A DNA stretch of 64,000 nt from Desulfovibrio sp. GTDB taxonomy: Bacteria > Desulfobacterota > Desulfovibrionia > Desulfovibrionales > Desulfovibrionaceae. Position 1 is the first letter of the stretch. Every line of letters begins with the position of its first letter. Location: contig JAFSVD010000064.1 of assembly GCA_017450275.1 (NCBI GenBank), positions 1-64,000 on the forward strand. The letters are read 5' to 3'. Below, piece after piece: positions 23,361 through 31,785 of the stretch. A model generated the notes under the pieces. It was not told the DNA's origin. It did not search any database and saw nothing but the letters and a program-made list of their open reading frames with translations. Both the position numbers and the translations under genes were made by a program.

Positions 23361-26048
23361 ATGCTTTCTGCAGCAGAAATTCGGCAGCGTTTTTTGCGAT
23401 TTTTTGAGAGCCATCAGCACCAAATTGTTGCATCAGGCCCTCTCATCCCCAAGGATGATAAGACCCTGCTCTTTACCAATGCCGGTATGGTGCAGTTTAA
23501 ACAACTCTTCCTGGGTGCGGAAAAGCGGGCGTATACACGCGCAACCACGTGCCAGAAATGCCTGCGCGTCTCAGGCAAACACAACGATCTCGAAAACGTG
23601 GGGCGCACAGCGAGGCACCACACCTTCTTTGAAATGCTCGGCAATTTCTCCTTTGGGGACTATTTTAAAAAAGAGGCCATCACCTGGGCATGGGACTTTG
23701 TGACCAAGGAATTGGCGCTGCCAGCTGAGAAATTGTGGGTGACCATCTATCGGGAAGACGATGAAGCTGCCGCCTTGTGGCAATCTATTGCGCATCTACC
23801 CAACGATCGCATCGTGCGCATGGGCGAAAAGGACAATTTCTGGACCATGGGCGATACAGGGCCTTGCGGACCGTGTTCAGAGATCTACATCGACCAGGGC
23901 GAAGATATGGCCTGTGGTCCCAACTGCGGTATTGGCCAATGCGACTGCGATCGTTTTCTTGAAATCTGGAATCTCGTCTTCACCCAATTTGACCAGGCAG
24001 CCGATGGCACGCGTTCGCTTTTGGCTGCGCCCAATATCGATACCGGCATGGGGCTTGAGCGGATTGCGGCTGTCTGCCAGGGCAAGCGTTCAAACTTTGA
24101 CTGCGACCTCTTTCAGGATCTCATCCAATTTGCCGCGCAAAAAGCCCATGTCACCTATAGCTTCAGCGCTCCGGACACCAACGACACCGATACAGCGCTT
24201 CGCGTGATCGCCGACCACGCCAGATCTGCTGCTTTTTTGATCTGTGAAGGGGTTTTGCCCTCCAACGAAAGCCGAGGCTATGTTTTGCGCAGGCTTTTGC
24301 GCCGTGCCTTGCGTTTTGCCACCCTGCTTGGGGTGCATGAGCCCTTCCTCTATCAGGTGGCAAGCCATGTGTGCACCTGTATGGGGGAGAGCTATCCCGA
24401 ACTAGTGGAACACCAAGACTTTATTGCCCGCGTGGTGCGGGAAGAAGAGGTGCGCTTTGCGCAAACCCTTGATAAGGGGATTGAGCTCTTGGATGCCGAA
24501 ATGGCGAACCTCGCCAAGAATGGTGTGCACACCATCCCAGGTGATTTGTGTTTTTTGCTCTACGACACCCATGGTTTTCCGCTCGATATCGTGAACGATA
24601 TCGCCGAAAAGCAGGGATTCACCGTTGACACCCAGGGCTTTGAGACCTTGATGGCCAAACAGCGCGATCGCGCCCGCGCCCATCAAAAGCAAGACGGCCT
24701 TTTGGGGCAGGTCGATGCCTTTGACGAGCGCATGAAGCGTTTGGCTGCCAAGGGCGTGCAATCGGTCTTTGTGGGCTATACCGACCACGCGGTGGAAAGC
24801 CCTGTTTCTGTCTTGCTCAATGCCCAGGGAGAGATGTGCGACGAACTCGGCCGAGGGGAAGAGGGCTATTGTATTTGCGCGAAAACCCCCTTCTACGGCG
24901 AATCCGGCGGGCAGATCGGCGATACGGGAACCTTTGTGGCACCGCAAGGCAAGGGACGCATTGTGGCTACCGTCAAGCCCGTACAGACCTTGATTGTGCA
25001 GAAAATCAACGTGGATGAGGGATGCATACGGGTGGGGGAATCCGTCCGTCTCGCTATCGATGAGGGGCTTCGCCAGGCTGTTTGCCGCAACCATTCGGCA
25101 ACCCACATGCTCCATGCCGCACTGCGCACTGTTCTTGGGACGCATGTGCATCAGATGGGATCCTTGGTGACCCCAAAGAGGCTCCGTTTTGATTTCTCCC
25201 ATGTTGCCCCCATGACCCACGAAGAACTCGCCCAGGTTGAGCACTTGGTCAACCAGATGATTCTGGCCGATTATCCGGTGACAACAAGCATCATGCATCG
25301 CGATGAGGCCAAGGCTTTGGGCGCTATGGCGCTCTTTGATGAAAAATACGGGGATGAAGTTCGGGTTGTGACCATGGGCGATGCCGGGCAAGGGATTGTT
25401 GCTTCCAGGGAGCTCTGTGGCGGCACCCATGTTGGGCGGACAGGCGAGGTTGGCTCGTGTTTGATTCTGGGCGAATCAGGGGTTGCCAGCGGAACGCGGC
25501 GCATTGAGGCTGTGACCGGAGAGGCGAGTTATGCGAGCATGTGCCACAAGCGGGAGATCCTTGCGGGACTTGAGCAGCTGCTCAAAACCGGCGAAGAGTC
25601 CTTGCTCGATCGCGTGATCGCCTTGCAGAGTGAGGTGAAAAAGCTGCGGAAAGCAAAGGAGAGTCAGGGCGCAAAGGATGATATCCCGTCGCTTCTTGCC
25701 AAGGCCGTGACCTTTGGGGACATTCGGGTTCTTACCCTCTCCTTTGACGGTATGGCGATGAAGCAGCTTCGCACCCAGATGGATAGTTTGCGCTCGCATT
25801 TGGATAAACAGGCTGTGATTTGTCTGGCTGGGATAAGCGAAGGCAAGGTGTCGCTTTTGCTCCATGTGAGCAAGGATTTGCACACGCGTCTCACCGCTCC
25901 TGCCCTGATCAATGATGTGGCCAAATGTGTTGGGGGCTCAGGCGGAGGAAGACCCGATCTTGCGCAGGCGGGTGGTACAAAGCCTGAGGGCGTATCTGAT
26001 GCCTTTGCTGCGCTTGTGGAGCGTATTCAGGGAGGAATAGCGCTGTGA
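23361..26048 (+). CDS. alaS: Alanyl-tRNA synthetase (AlaS)
   Basis: 895 residues, full length. Class II catalytic core at the N-terminus (FTNAGMVQFKQLFLG, RTARHHTFFEMLGNFSFGDYF in parts), MGDTGPCGPCSEI, and NIDTGMGLERIA. The editing domain has HSATH (about 578-582) and CGGTHVG (about 686), the four zinc ligands that clear mischarged Ser/Gly. The C-terminal C-Ala part ends with GGSGGGRPDLAQAGG. The last bases overlap the GTG of ahbC (GTGA), so a synthetase gene is coupled to the haem operon. Confidence 0.97.
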   Translation: MLSAAEIRQRFLRFFESHQHQIVASGPLIPKDDKTLLFTNAGMVQFKQLFLGAEKRAYTRATTCQKCLRVSGKHNDLENVGRTARHHTFFEMLGNFSFGDYFKKEAITWAWDFVTKELALPAEKLWVTIYREDDEAAALWQSIAHLPNDRIVRMGEKDNFWTMGDTGPCGPCSEIYIDQGEDMACGPNCGIGQCDCDRFLEIWNLVFTQFDQAADGTRSLLAAPNIDTGMGLERIAAVCQGKRSNFDCDLFQDLIQFAAQKAHVTYSFSAPDTNDTDTALRVIADHARSAAFLICEGVLPSNESRGYVLRRLLRRALRFATLLGVHEPFLYQVASHVCTCMGESYPELVEHQDFIARVVREEEVRFAQTLDKGIELLDAEMANLAKNGVHTIPGDLCFLLYDTHGFPLDIVNDIAEKQGFTVDTQGFETLMAKQRDRARAHQKQDGLLGQVDAFDERMKRLAAKGVQSVFVGYTDHAVESPVSVLLNAQGEMCDELGRGEEGYCICAKTPFYGESGGQIGDTGTFVAPQGKGRIVATVKPVQTLIVQKINVDEGCIRVGESVRLAIDEGLRQAVCRNHSATHMLHAALRTVLGTHVHQMGSLVTPKRLRFDFSHVAPMTHEELAQVEHLVNQMILADYPVTTSIMHRDEAKALGAMALFDEKYGDEVRVVTMGDAGQGIVASRELCGGTHVGRTGEVGSCLILGESGVASGTRRIEAVTGEASYASMCHKREILAGLEQLLKTGEESLLDRVIALQSEVKKLRKAKESQGAKDDIPSLLAKAVTFGDIRVLTLSFDGMAMKQLRTQMDSLRSHLDKQAVICLAGISEGKVSLLLHVSKDLHTRLTAPALINDVAKCVGGSGGGRPDLAQAGGTKPEGVSDAFAALVERIQGGIAL

Positions 26049-27229
26049 TCGGGATATCGAAACTCTATTGCGGCGGGGTTGAGGCGAGCGATGTGCTTCG
26101 GTACGGAAGACACTCAGGCTCTCTTCCTTCCCATCTGCTCCAGTTTTCCAAGGATAAAAAGCCGGTTGTGGTGTGGAATATGACCAAGCGGTGCAATCTC
26201 AAATGCGTGCACTGCTATGCCAAGGCTGTTTCGCGAGAGGGTATTGATCCTATCGATACAGAGAAAGCCATGGCCATGATCGACGATTTGGCCTCCTTTG
26301 GCTGCCCTGTGATGCTTTTTTCCGGGGGCGAGCCCTTGGTTCGGGAGGATTTGGTGGACTTGGCCAAGCATGCCACCGAACGCGGCATGCGGGCGGTTAT
26401 TTCGACAAACGGCACCTTGATCACCAAGGAAAAAGCCAAGGAATTGCGCGAGGTTGGCCTCTCCTATGTGGGCATCTCCCTGGATGGCCTTGAGGCTGTA
26501 CACGACCATTTCCGCGGGGTCAAAGGCGCCTTTGCCGATGCGCTCACAGGCATTGCCAATTGCCAGGAAGAGGGCTTGAAGGTGGGCTTGCGTTTTACCA
26601 TCAATAAGCGCAACGCCGGCGAAATCCCGGGGATCTTTGCGCTTTTGCGGGAGCGCGAAATCCCCAGAGCCTGTTTTTATCATCTCGTCTACTCAGGCCG
26701 GGGACAGTCGTTGCGCGACGAAGACCTCGATCACGCCCAGACCCGCGCCGTGGTTGATCTCATCATGGACGAGACGCGCAAGCTCTTTGATCAAGGCTCT
26801 CCCAAGGAGATTTTGACCGTGGACAACCACGCCGATGGTCCCTATGTGTGGTTGCGGCTTCTTCGGGAAGATCCTGAGCGCGCCAAGGAGGTAGAGCAAT
26901 TGCTCGCCTTCAACGAAGGGAACAATTCTGGGCGCGGTTTTGCCTGCATATCCTGGGATGGGAGTGTGCACGCGGATCAGTTTTGGCGGGAGCATGTGTT
27001 TGGCAATGTGCTTGAGCGACCCTTTTCTTCGATTTGGGATGACCCCTCTATCGAATTGCTGGCGCAATTGAAGGACAAAAAACGCTATGTCAAAGGCCGT
27101 TGTGCCCGCTGCCGTTTTTTAGCCATCTGCGCTGGCAATTTTCGGGCTCGGGCTGAGGCTGTCTATGGCGATGTCTGGGCAGAGGATCCTGCGTGTTATC
27201 TGACTGATGATGAAATCGCCCTCTCGTAA
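26045..27229 (+). CDS. ahbC: Radical SAM Fe-coproporphyrin III synthase (AhbC)
   Basis: 394 residues. AhbC removes the two acetate side chains of 12,18-didecarboxysiroheme, giving Fe-coproporphyrin III. The SAM-cluster motif is C50-x3-C54-x2-C57 in KRCNLKCVHCYA; FSGGEPL and ISTNGTLIT and ISLDGLEAVHD follow the usual radical SAM order. A C-terminal Cys-rich segment (RCARCRFLAICAGNFRARA, then PACYL) would hold an auxiliary cluster, as in SPASM-type proteins. It starts with GTG overlapping the alaS stop and is followed by hemB 26 bases on. AhbC versus AhbD is assigned by gene order (ahbC-hemB-ahbD) and by similarity to the NirJ/AhbC group; a swap is possible. Confidence 0.85.
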   Translation: MIGISKLYCGGVEASDVLRYGRHSGSLPSHLLQFSKDKKPVVVWNMTKRCNLKCVHCYAKAVSREGIDPIDTEKAMAMIDDLASFGCPVMLFSGGEPLVREDLVDLAKHATERGMRAVISTNGTLITKEKAKELREVGLSYVGISLDGLEAVHDHFRGVKGAFADALTGIANCQEEGLKVGLRFTINKRNAGEIPGIFALLREREIPRACFYHLVYSGRGQSLRDEDLDHAQTRAVVDLIMDETRKLFDQGSPKEILTVDNHADGPYVWLRLLREDPERAKEVEQLLAFNEGNNSGRGFACISWDGSVHADQFWREHVFGNVLERPFSSIWDDPSIELLAQLKDKKRYVKGRCARCRFLAICAGNFRARAEAVYGDVWAEDPACYLTDDEIALS

Positions 27230-27255
27230 GGGAAGAGAAGCGCAATGGAGTGTGT

Positions 27256-28239
27256 ATGAGCATGTACCGTGGCCGTCGTTTGCGTATGACCCAGGCCTTG
27301 CGGCAATTCGCCCGTGAGACAGAGCCTCTTCTTCGAGAAGATCTTGTGATGCCCTATTTTGTGGTGGATACCGAGGATGCAACCTATGCCAAAGCCATCC
27401 CCTCTATGCCAGGGCAGTATCAGTATAGCTTGCCCAAGCTCTTGGAGGCCATAGCAAAGGCCTATGACATGGGTTTGCAGGCTGTGCTTTTGTTTGGGAT
27501 TCCCAAAGCCAAGGATCCCATGGCTCAGGAAGCCTATGCTGAGGATGGCATTGTGCAAAAGGCTGTTTCTGCCATAAAACAGCGCTTTTCGGATCTCTTG
27601 GTGATCACGGATGTGTGTTTGTGTGAGTATATGAGCCATGGCCATTGCGGCATTCTCGATGCGCAGGGCTCAGTGGTGAACGACGCAACCCTTCCTCTTT
27701 TGGCCAAAACCGCTGTCAGTCATGTGCAAGCCGGCAGTGACATGGTTGCGCCTTCCGATATGATGGACGGACGTGTGCGGGCGATTCGGGATGCGCTTGA
27801 TAGGGCAAACTACACCGATGTGCCGATTTGCTCCTACGCGGTCAAATACGCCTCTGCCTACTATGGTCCTTTCCGCGATGCCGCCCAGTCAGCCCCTGCG
27901 TGTGGGGATCGCAAGGCCTATCAGATGGATCCTGCCAATGGCAGAGAGGCCTTGCGTGAGGCCATGGCTGATATCGACGAAGGCGCTGATCTTCTTATTG
28001 TGAAACCCGCAGGCCCCTATGCGGATGTTCTTGCGCGGGTGCGGGACGCGGTCACTGTGCCCGTTGTTGCCTACCAGGTGAGTGGGGAATACACCATGAT
28101 TCGGGCAGCGGGATTGAATGGCTGGATCGACGAAGAGCGCGTTATGATGGAAAGCCTTTTGGGGCTGAAGCGCGCAGGCGCTGATCGGCTTATCACCTAT
28201 TTCACCGAAACCGTGCTTGCACAGGGGCTTGTCCGATGA
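27256..28239 (+). CDS. hemB: Delta-aminolevulinic acid dehydratase / porphobilinogen synthase (HemB)
   Basis: 327 residues; condenses two 5-aminolevulinates to porphobilinogen. Motifs: DVCLCEYMSHGHCGI with the Cys triad of a zinc-type active site, SDMMDGRVRAIRDAL, the Schiff-base lysines in SYAVKYASAYYGPFRDA and LIVKPAG, and YQVSGEYTMI. Start ATG 27256 is favoured because GGAG lies 6 bases upstream; GTG at 27250 is in frame. It overlaps ahbD by ATGA, so early and late haem steps are coupled. Confidence 0.96.
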   Translation: MSMYRGRRLRMTQALRQFARETEPLLREDLVMPYFVVDTEDATYAKAIPSMPGQYQYSLPKLLEAIAKAYDMGLQAVLLFGIPKAKDPMAQEAYAEDGIVQKAVSAIKQRFSDLLVITDVCLCEYMSHGHCGILDAQGSVVNDATLPLLAKTAVSHVQAGSDMVAPSDMMDGRVRAIRDALDRANYTDVPICSYAVKYASAYYGPFRDAAQSAPACGDRKAYQMDPANGREALREAMADIDEGADLLIVKPAGPYADVLARVRDAVTVPVVAYQVSGEYTMIRAAGLNGWIDEERVMMESLLGLKRAGADRLITYFTETVLAQGLVR

Positions 28240-29372
28240 AGGCTATGGCTGGTATGCCCCATACAAAAACGCTCGACGATGGGAGTCCCCTTTGTCGGCT
28301 TATTGCCTGGGAGGTCACCCGATCCTGTAATTTGGCGTGCAAGCACTGTCGGGCCGAAGCCCATCCAGAACCCTATCCCGGTGAGCTTTCAACCGATGAG
28401 GCCTTGGCCTTGATCGAAACATTTCCCTCGGTTGGTCGTCCGATTGTGATTTTTACCGGGGGCGAGCCGACCTTGCGGGACGATCTGTGTGTGCTTATTC
28501 GAAAAGCCCATTCCTTGGGTCTTCCCTGTGCCTGTGCGCCCAATGGCACAAGAATAACGCCGACACTGGCTCAATCCTTGAAAGAAGCCGGTGTTGAACG
28601 CTGCTCCATATCGATCGATGGTCCTGATGCCGCCTCCCACGACCAATTCCGAGGGGTTCCTGGCGCCTTTGAACAGACCATGGCAGGCATTCGGCATTTG
28701 AAAGCGTGTGGCATGCCTTTTCAGATCAATACCACGGTCACCAAGGACAATCTCGCCAGTTTTCCCCGGATTTTTCATCTGTGCGAATCCCTGGGCGCCT
28801 GTGCCTGGCATATTTTCCTGCTTGTCCCCATGGGCAGGGCCAAAGGCCTCAAAGACCAGGTGATTTCAGCGAGAGAATACGAAGAGGTGCTCCACTGGCT
28901 CTATGATTTTCGTAAGACAACATCCATGCATTTAAAAGCCACCTGCGCTCCCCACTACTATCGCATTATGCGCCAAAGAGCGCAGGCTGAGGGGACGAGT
29001 GTGACTTTTGAGAATTTTGGCATGGATGCCATGACACGGGGTTGCCTTGGCGGCACGGGCTTTTGCTTTATCAGCCACACAGGCATTGTGCAGCCCTGCG
29101 GGTATTTAGAGCTGAACTGTGGGGATGTTCGTACAACTCCCTTCCCGACCATTTGGAAAACAAGTCCCCATTTTCTGCACTTTCGCGATCAAAAGTGCTA
29201 CGAGGGCAAATGCGGGGTGTGTGAATACCATCGCTATTGCGGGGGCTGCCGGGCAAGAGCCTTCAGCATGAGTGGCAATCCCATGGCCGAAGAGCCCTTG
29301 TGCACCTATGTGCCAAAGCGTTGGACTCAGATGGAGGGCGATAATGCCAGCCTTGACAGATCTGGATCGTAG
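28236..29372 (+). CDS. ahbD: Radical SAM haem synthase (AhbD)
   Basis: 378 residues. AhbD oxidatively decarboxylates the two propionates of Fe-coproporphyrin III to vinyls, giving haem b, with SAM. Cluster motif C31-x3-C35-x2-C38 in SCNLACKHCRAE; IFTGGEPTLRDD and SISIDGPDAASHDQFRG follow. The C-terminal SPASM-like part has CLGGTGFCFIS, CGYLELNCGD, GKCGVCEYHRYCGGCRARAFS in pieces, and EPLC, giving enough Cys for an auxiliary cluster. The start overlaps hemB (ATGA) and the end overlaps ahbA by 29 bases. Confidence 0.87.
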   Translation: MKAMAGMPHTKTLDDGSPLCRLIAWEVTRSCNLACKHCRAEAHPEPYPGELSTDEALALIETFPSVGRPIVIFTGGEPTLRDDLCVLIRKAHSLGLPCACAPNGTRITPTLAQSLKEAGVERCSISIDGPDAASHDQFRGVPGAFEQTMAGIRHLKACGMPFQINTTVTKDNLASFPRIFHLCESLGACAWHIFLLVPMGRAKGLKDQVISAREYEEVLHWLYDFRKTTSMHLKATCAPHYYRIMRQRAQAEGTSVTFENFGMDAMTRGCLGGTGFCFISHTGIVQPCGYLELNCGDVRTTPFPTIWKTSPHFLHFRDQKCYEGKCGVCEYHRYCGGCRARAFSMSGNPMAEEPLCTYVPKRWTQMEGDNASLDRSGS

Positions 29373-29811
29373 AATCTTAGACCGCATTCAGGACAACTTT
29401 CCCCTCTGCTCCCACCCCTATGCCGCCTTGGGAGAAGAGCTCGGCGTCTCTGAAGAGGAAGTCTTTGAACGGGTTTGCTTTCTTCGAGAACAAGGTATTA
29501 TCCGGCAATTGAGCGCCAATTTCTGGGCGTCCAAGCTTGGCTTTGTGTCAACGCTTTGCTCAGCCAAGGTTCCTCCTGATGCGCTCGACAGCTTTTTGGA
29601 CGTTGTCAACGCCATTCCCAATGTGACGCACAATTATCTTCGGGATAATCCCTTCAATGTCTGGTTTACCCTTATCTGCCCCTCACGGGAGGATATTCAA
29701 AAAACCCTTGATCGTGTGACACAAGAGACAGGTATTGAAATTTTGAATCTGCCAGCTGAAAAGATTTATAAGATCAATGTTAATTTTCAGATGCAGGATA
29801 AAAACACATAA
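29344..29811 (+). CDS. ahbA: Siroheme decarboxylase subunit, AhbA-like (Lrp/AsnC fold)
   Basis: 155 residues: N-terminal helix-turn-helix (TDLDRRILDRIQDNFPLCS) and a C-terminal ferredoxin-like domain with NVTHNYLRDNPFNVWFTLICP. In AhbA the pattern H-N-Y-L-R...F-N-x-W-F belongs to the substrate side of the AhbA/AhbB siroheme decarboxylase. It is homologous to the 9682-10155 protein but clearly diverged, as expected for the two subunits. ATG at 29344 follows GGAGG and overlaps ahbD. The partner gene is about 19 kb away in this window. Confidence 0.83.
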   Translation: MPALTDLDRRILDRIQDNFPLCSHPYAALGEELGVSEEEVFERVCFLREQGIIRQLSANFWASKLGFVSTLCSAKVPPDALDSFLDVVNAIPNVTHNYLRDNPFNVWFTLICPSREDIQKTLDRVTQETGIEILNLPAEKIYKINVNFQMQDKNT

Positions 29812-29831
29812 TACTTTTGTGTATTGAATAA

Positions 29832-29872
29832 AAAAACGACGAAAGAAAAGCTCTTTTTCTTTCGTCGTTTTT
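29832..29872. terminator. Perfect 18-bp stem terminator after the haem operon
   Basis: The arms 29832-29849 and 29855-29872 pair perfectly around a 5-base loop, with terminal T (or A) runs on both strands. It closes the alaS/haem transcript 20 bases after ahbA and lies 18 bases before the AT-rich gene, isolating that gene from upstream transcription. Confidence 0.92.
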
Positions 29873-29890
29873 AGTAGGAATGGTGAGAAT

Positions 29891-31513
29891 ATGTCGCCGC
29901 ATGATAGTTGCAAATATGCTCAAATTCCTCTCGGTAATGCAGATTTTTCTGCTATTCGTGATGAAAAAATGATTTATGTTGATAAAACAGGTTTAATTGC
30001 AACAATTGCTAAAGAAAGAGTTCCAATATTTTTCTCTCGCCCAAGACGATTTGGAAAAACGTTGCTCATAAATACCATGCATTGTCTTTTTGAAACAGGT
30101 CTACAATATTTTCATGGACTTGACATAGAAAAAGTGTGGGATGATACAACGTATAAGGTTGTTCATATTGACTTTTCGAGTTTAGCGGATAAAAATCCTG
30201 CGATGTTTGCTGTTGATCTTGGCGAAACGATTATTCAAAAATTTCGGATGAATACTCTTGTTTCCCAAATGTATTGTTCAAGAATTAGAAGTCCTGATAG
30301 AATTTTAGATGAAATATGTGAGGGATTGCAAAAGAAGAGTGTTGTTTTGCTTATTGATGAATACGATGCCCCTCTAACACATCATCTTGGTAAAGATGAT
30401 GAATTGCAGGAAATAGCATCGATATTAAATGATTTTTATGCAGTGATTAAGCAATACTCGAGTAAATTTCGTTTTATTTTTATAACTGGTATAACAAGAG
30501 CAAGTCATGTATCAATCTTTTCTGCATTTAACAATATCATCGATATAAGCCTCGATCCTGAGTATAATGCTCTCCTTGGCTTTACGCAAAATGATATAAG
30601 GTGCTTTTTCGACGACTTTGTAGAGAATGCAGCGCATATTCTCCAAATGTCGAAGGAGGATGTGTACCAAAGACTTGAGCAGTATTACGATGGATATCAG
30701 TTTGCTATCGATGCAGAAGAAACGGTCTATAATCCATGGTCAGTAATCAATTTTTTAATGAGACCGCGAAATGGCTTTTGTAATTATTGGTTTAAGTCGT
30801 CCGGCTCTTCATCAATTATAATGAAATATGTAAAAACATCTCATTTATTTGAATCTCTTACCTATGACAAATTACAACAATATATTACTGAGGAATCACT
30901 CTCTGACCGATATGAAATTTCAAATCTTCCATTATGGGTGTTGTTATTCCAGACAGGATATGTAAGCATACGAAAAAAAGCTGACGGAGTTGCACGTTTT
31001 GTCTTTCCGAATACTGAAGTTGAAGATAGTATGCTTAAGGTATGTTTCCTTGAAAATAACATTGAACCAGACATTAAATTTTCAGAAGAAATACAGAAAA
31101 TTGCTCAAGATATCGATCAAAGAAGGCTTGGTGATATAGTCAAAATATTTAACGCAATCTTAAATGAATGTGTTTCTATATTGAGCAATATTTTTAACGA
31201 CGAACGTTCTGTGCGAGATATTCTGTATACAGCTCTTCCTCAAAAAATCGATTTTCAAAAAATGAAAGAGCGAGAAACTGTCAAAGGGCGATCCGATCTT
31301 GAACTGATAACGAAAAAAACACATATGGTTATTGAATTTAAACGTGCAAAAAATGAAAGAGATGCAGGGTCTTCTTTGCAGAATGCTATTGAACAAATGG
31401 AACGAAAAAGATATGGTATAGGATTTTACGGCAAGCGTGATTTATATCGCGTATGTATGGTAATATCCTCTGATGAAAAAAAGATCCTCGAGAACTATTG
31501 TATGGAACTGTAA
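29891..31513 (+). CDS. AAA-ATPase with C-terminal PD-(D/E)XK nuclease-like domain (AAA-ATPase_like/DUF1703 type)
   Basis: 540 residues. An N-terminal ATPase: YVDKTGLIATIA, Walker A-like SRPRRFGKT at 49-57 and Walker B VVLLIDEYDAPLTHH near 151-157. The C-terminal domain has GRSDLELITKKTHMVIEFKRAK in pieces (D...E-x-K spacing of PD-(D/E)XK nucleases). The DNA is distinctly AT-rich, with codons unlike its neighbours, so it is probably acquired. The family is often multi-copy in gut bacteria; its function (mobile-element, defence or regulatory role) is not settled. It is flanked by a perfect hairpin on each side and no other gene. Start at 29891 is the first ATG with the family's N-terminus. Confidence 0.88.
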   Translation: MSPHDSCKYAQIPLGNADFSAIRDEKMIYVDKTGLIATIAKERVPIFFSRPRRFGKTLLINTMHCLFETGLQYFHGLDIEKVWDDTTYKVVHIDFSSLADKNPAMFAVDLGETIIQKFRMNTLVSQMYCSRIRSPDRILDEICEGLQKKSVVLLIDEYDAPLTHHLGKDDELQEIASILNDFYAVIKQYSSKFRFIFITGITRASHVSIFSAFNNIIDISLDPEYNALLGFTQNDIRCFFDDFVENAAHILQMSKEDVYQRLEQYYDGYQFAIDAEETVYNPWSVINFLMRPRNGFCNYWFKSSGSSSIIMKYVKTSHLFESLTYDKLQQYITEESLSDRYEISNLPLWVLLFQTGYVSIRKKADGVARFVFPNTEVEDSMLKVCFLENNIEPDIKFSEEIQKIAQDIDQRRLGDIVKIFNAILNECVSILSNIFNDERSVRDILYTALPQKIDFQKMKERETVKGRSDLELITKKTHMVIEFKRAKNERDAGSSLQNAIEQMERKRYGIGFYGKRDLYRVCMVISSDEKKILENYCMEL

Positions 31514-31554
31514 ATAAAAGGGTCAAAGAATGGTATTCTTTGACCCTTTTATTT
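31512..31554. terminator. Perfect 20-bp stem hairpin at the end of the AAA-ATPase gene
   Basis: Arms 31512-31531 and 31535-31554 are perfect complements around a 3-base loop; the stop codon itself sits in the left arm. It works in both directions: for the AAA-ATPase gene from the left and for the FmdB gene from the right, whose stop is at 31553. Confidence 0.9.
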
Positions 31555-31768
31555 AGTGCATGCAGGGTGGTTTTCCGCCCCCTTGTGGCATGGGGCGGAC
31601 AGGTCCTATTTTAAAGGGAAAAGCGCCTGTGCGCAGAGGACTTGGGGCAGCGATGCCGCGTGTGGTTTCTTGGGAGCCACAGGCGGGACACGCTGGTTTT
31701 TCACTGCCGCGAACCAATTCTTCAAAGATGTGGCCGCATTGGGTGCAGGTAAAATCAAAGAGGGGCAT
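31553..31768 (-). CDS. FmdB-family zinc-ribbon protein
   Basis: 71 residues. Starts MPLFDFTCTQCGHIFEEL, the FmdB/CxxC regulatory-protein signature, with a second pair CPACGS completing a zinc ribbon; the tail is Pro/Gly-rich (MPQGGGKPPCMH). Proteins of this kind are small putative regulators or zinc-binding adaptors; the function is not established. AAAGGA precedes the ATG at 31766-31768; a longer upstream frame lies inside the MscS gene and is rejected. It begins 17 bases after the MscS stop on the same strand. Confidence 0.85.
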   Translation of the reverse strand: MPLFDFTCTQCGHIFEELVRGSEKPACPACGSQETTRGIAAPSPLRTGAFPFKIGPVRPMPQGGGKPPCMH

Positions 31769-31785
31769 GGGATTTCCTTTATGCA

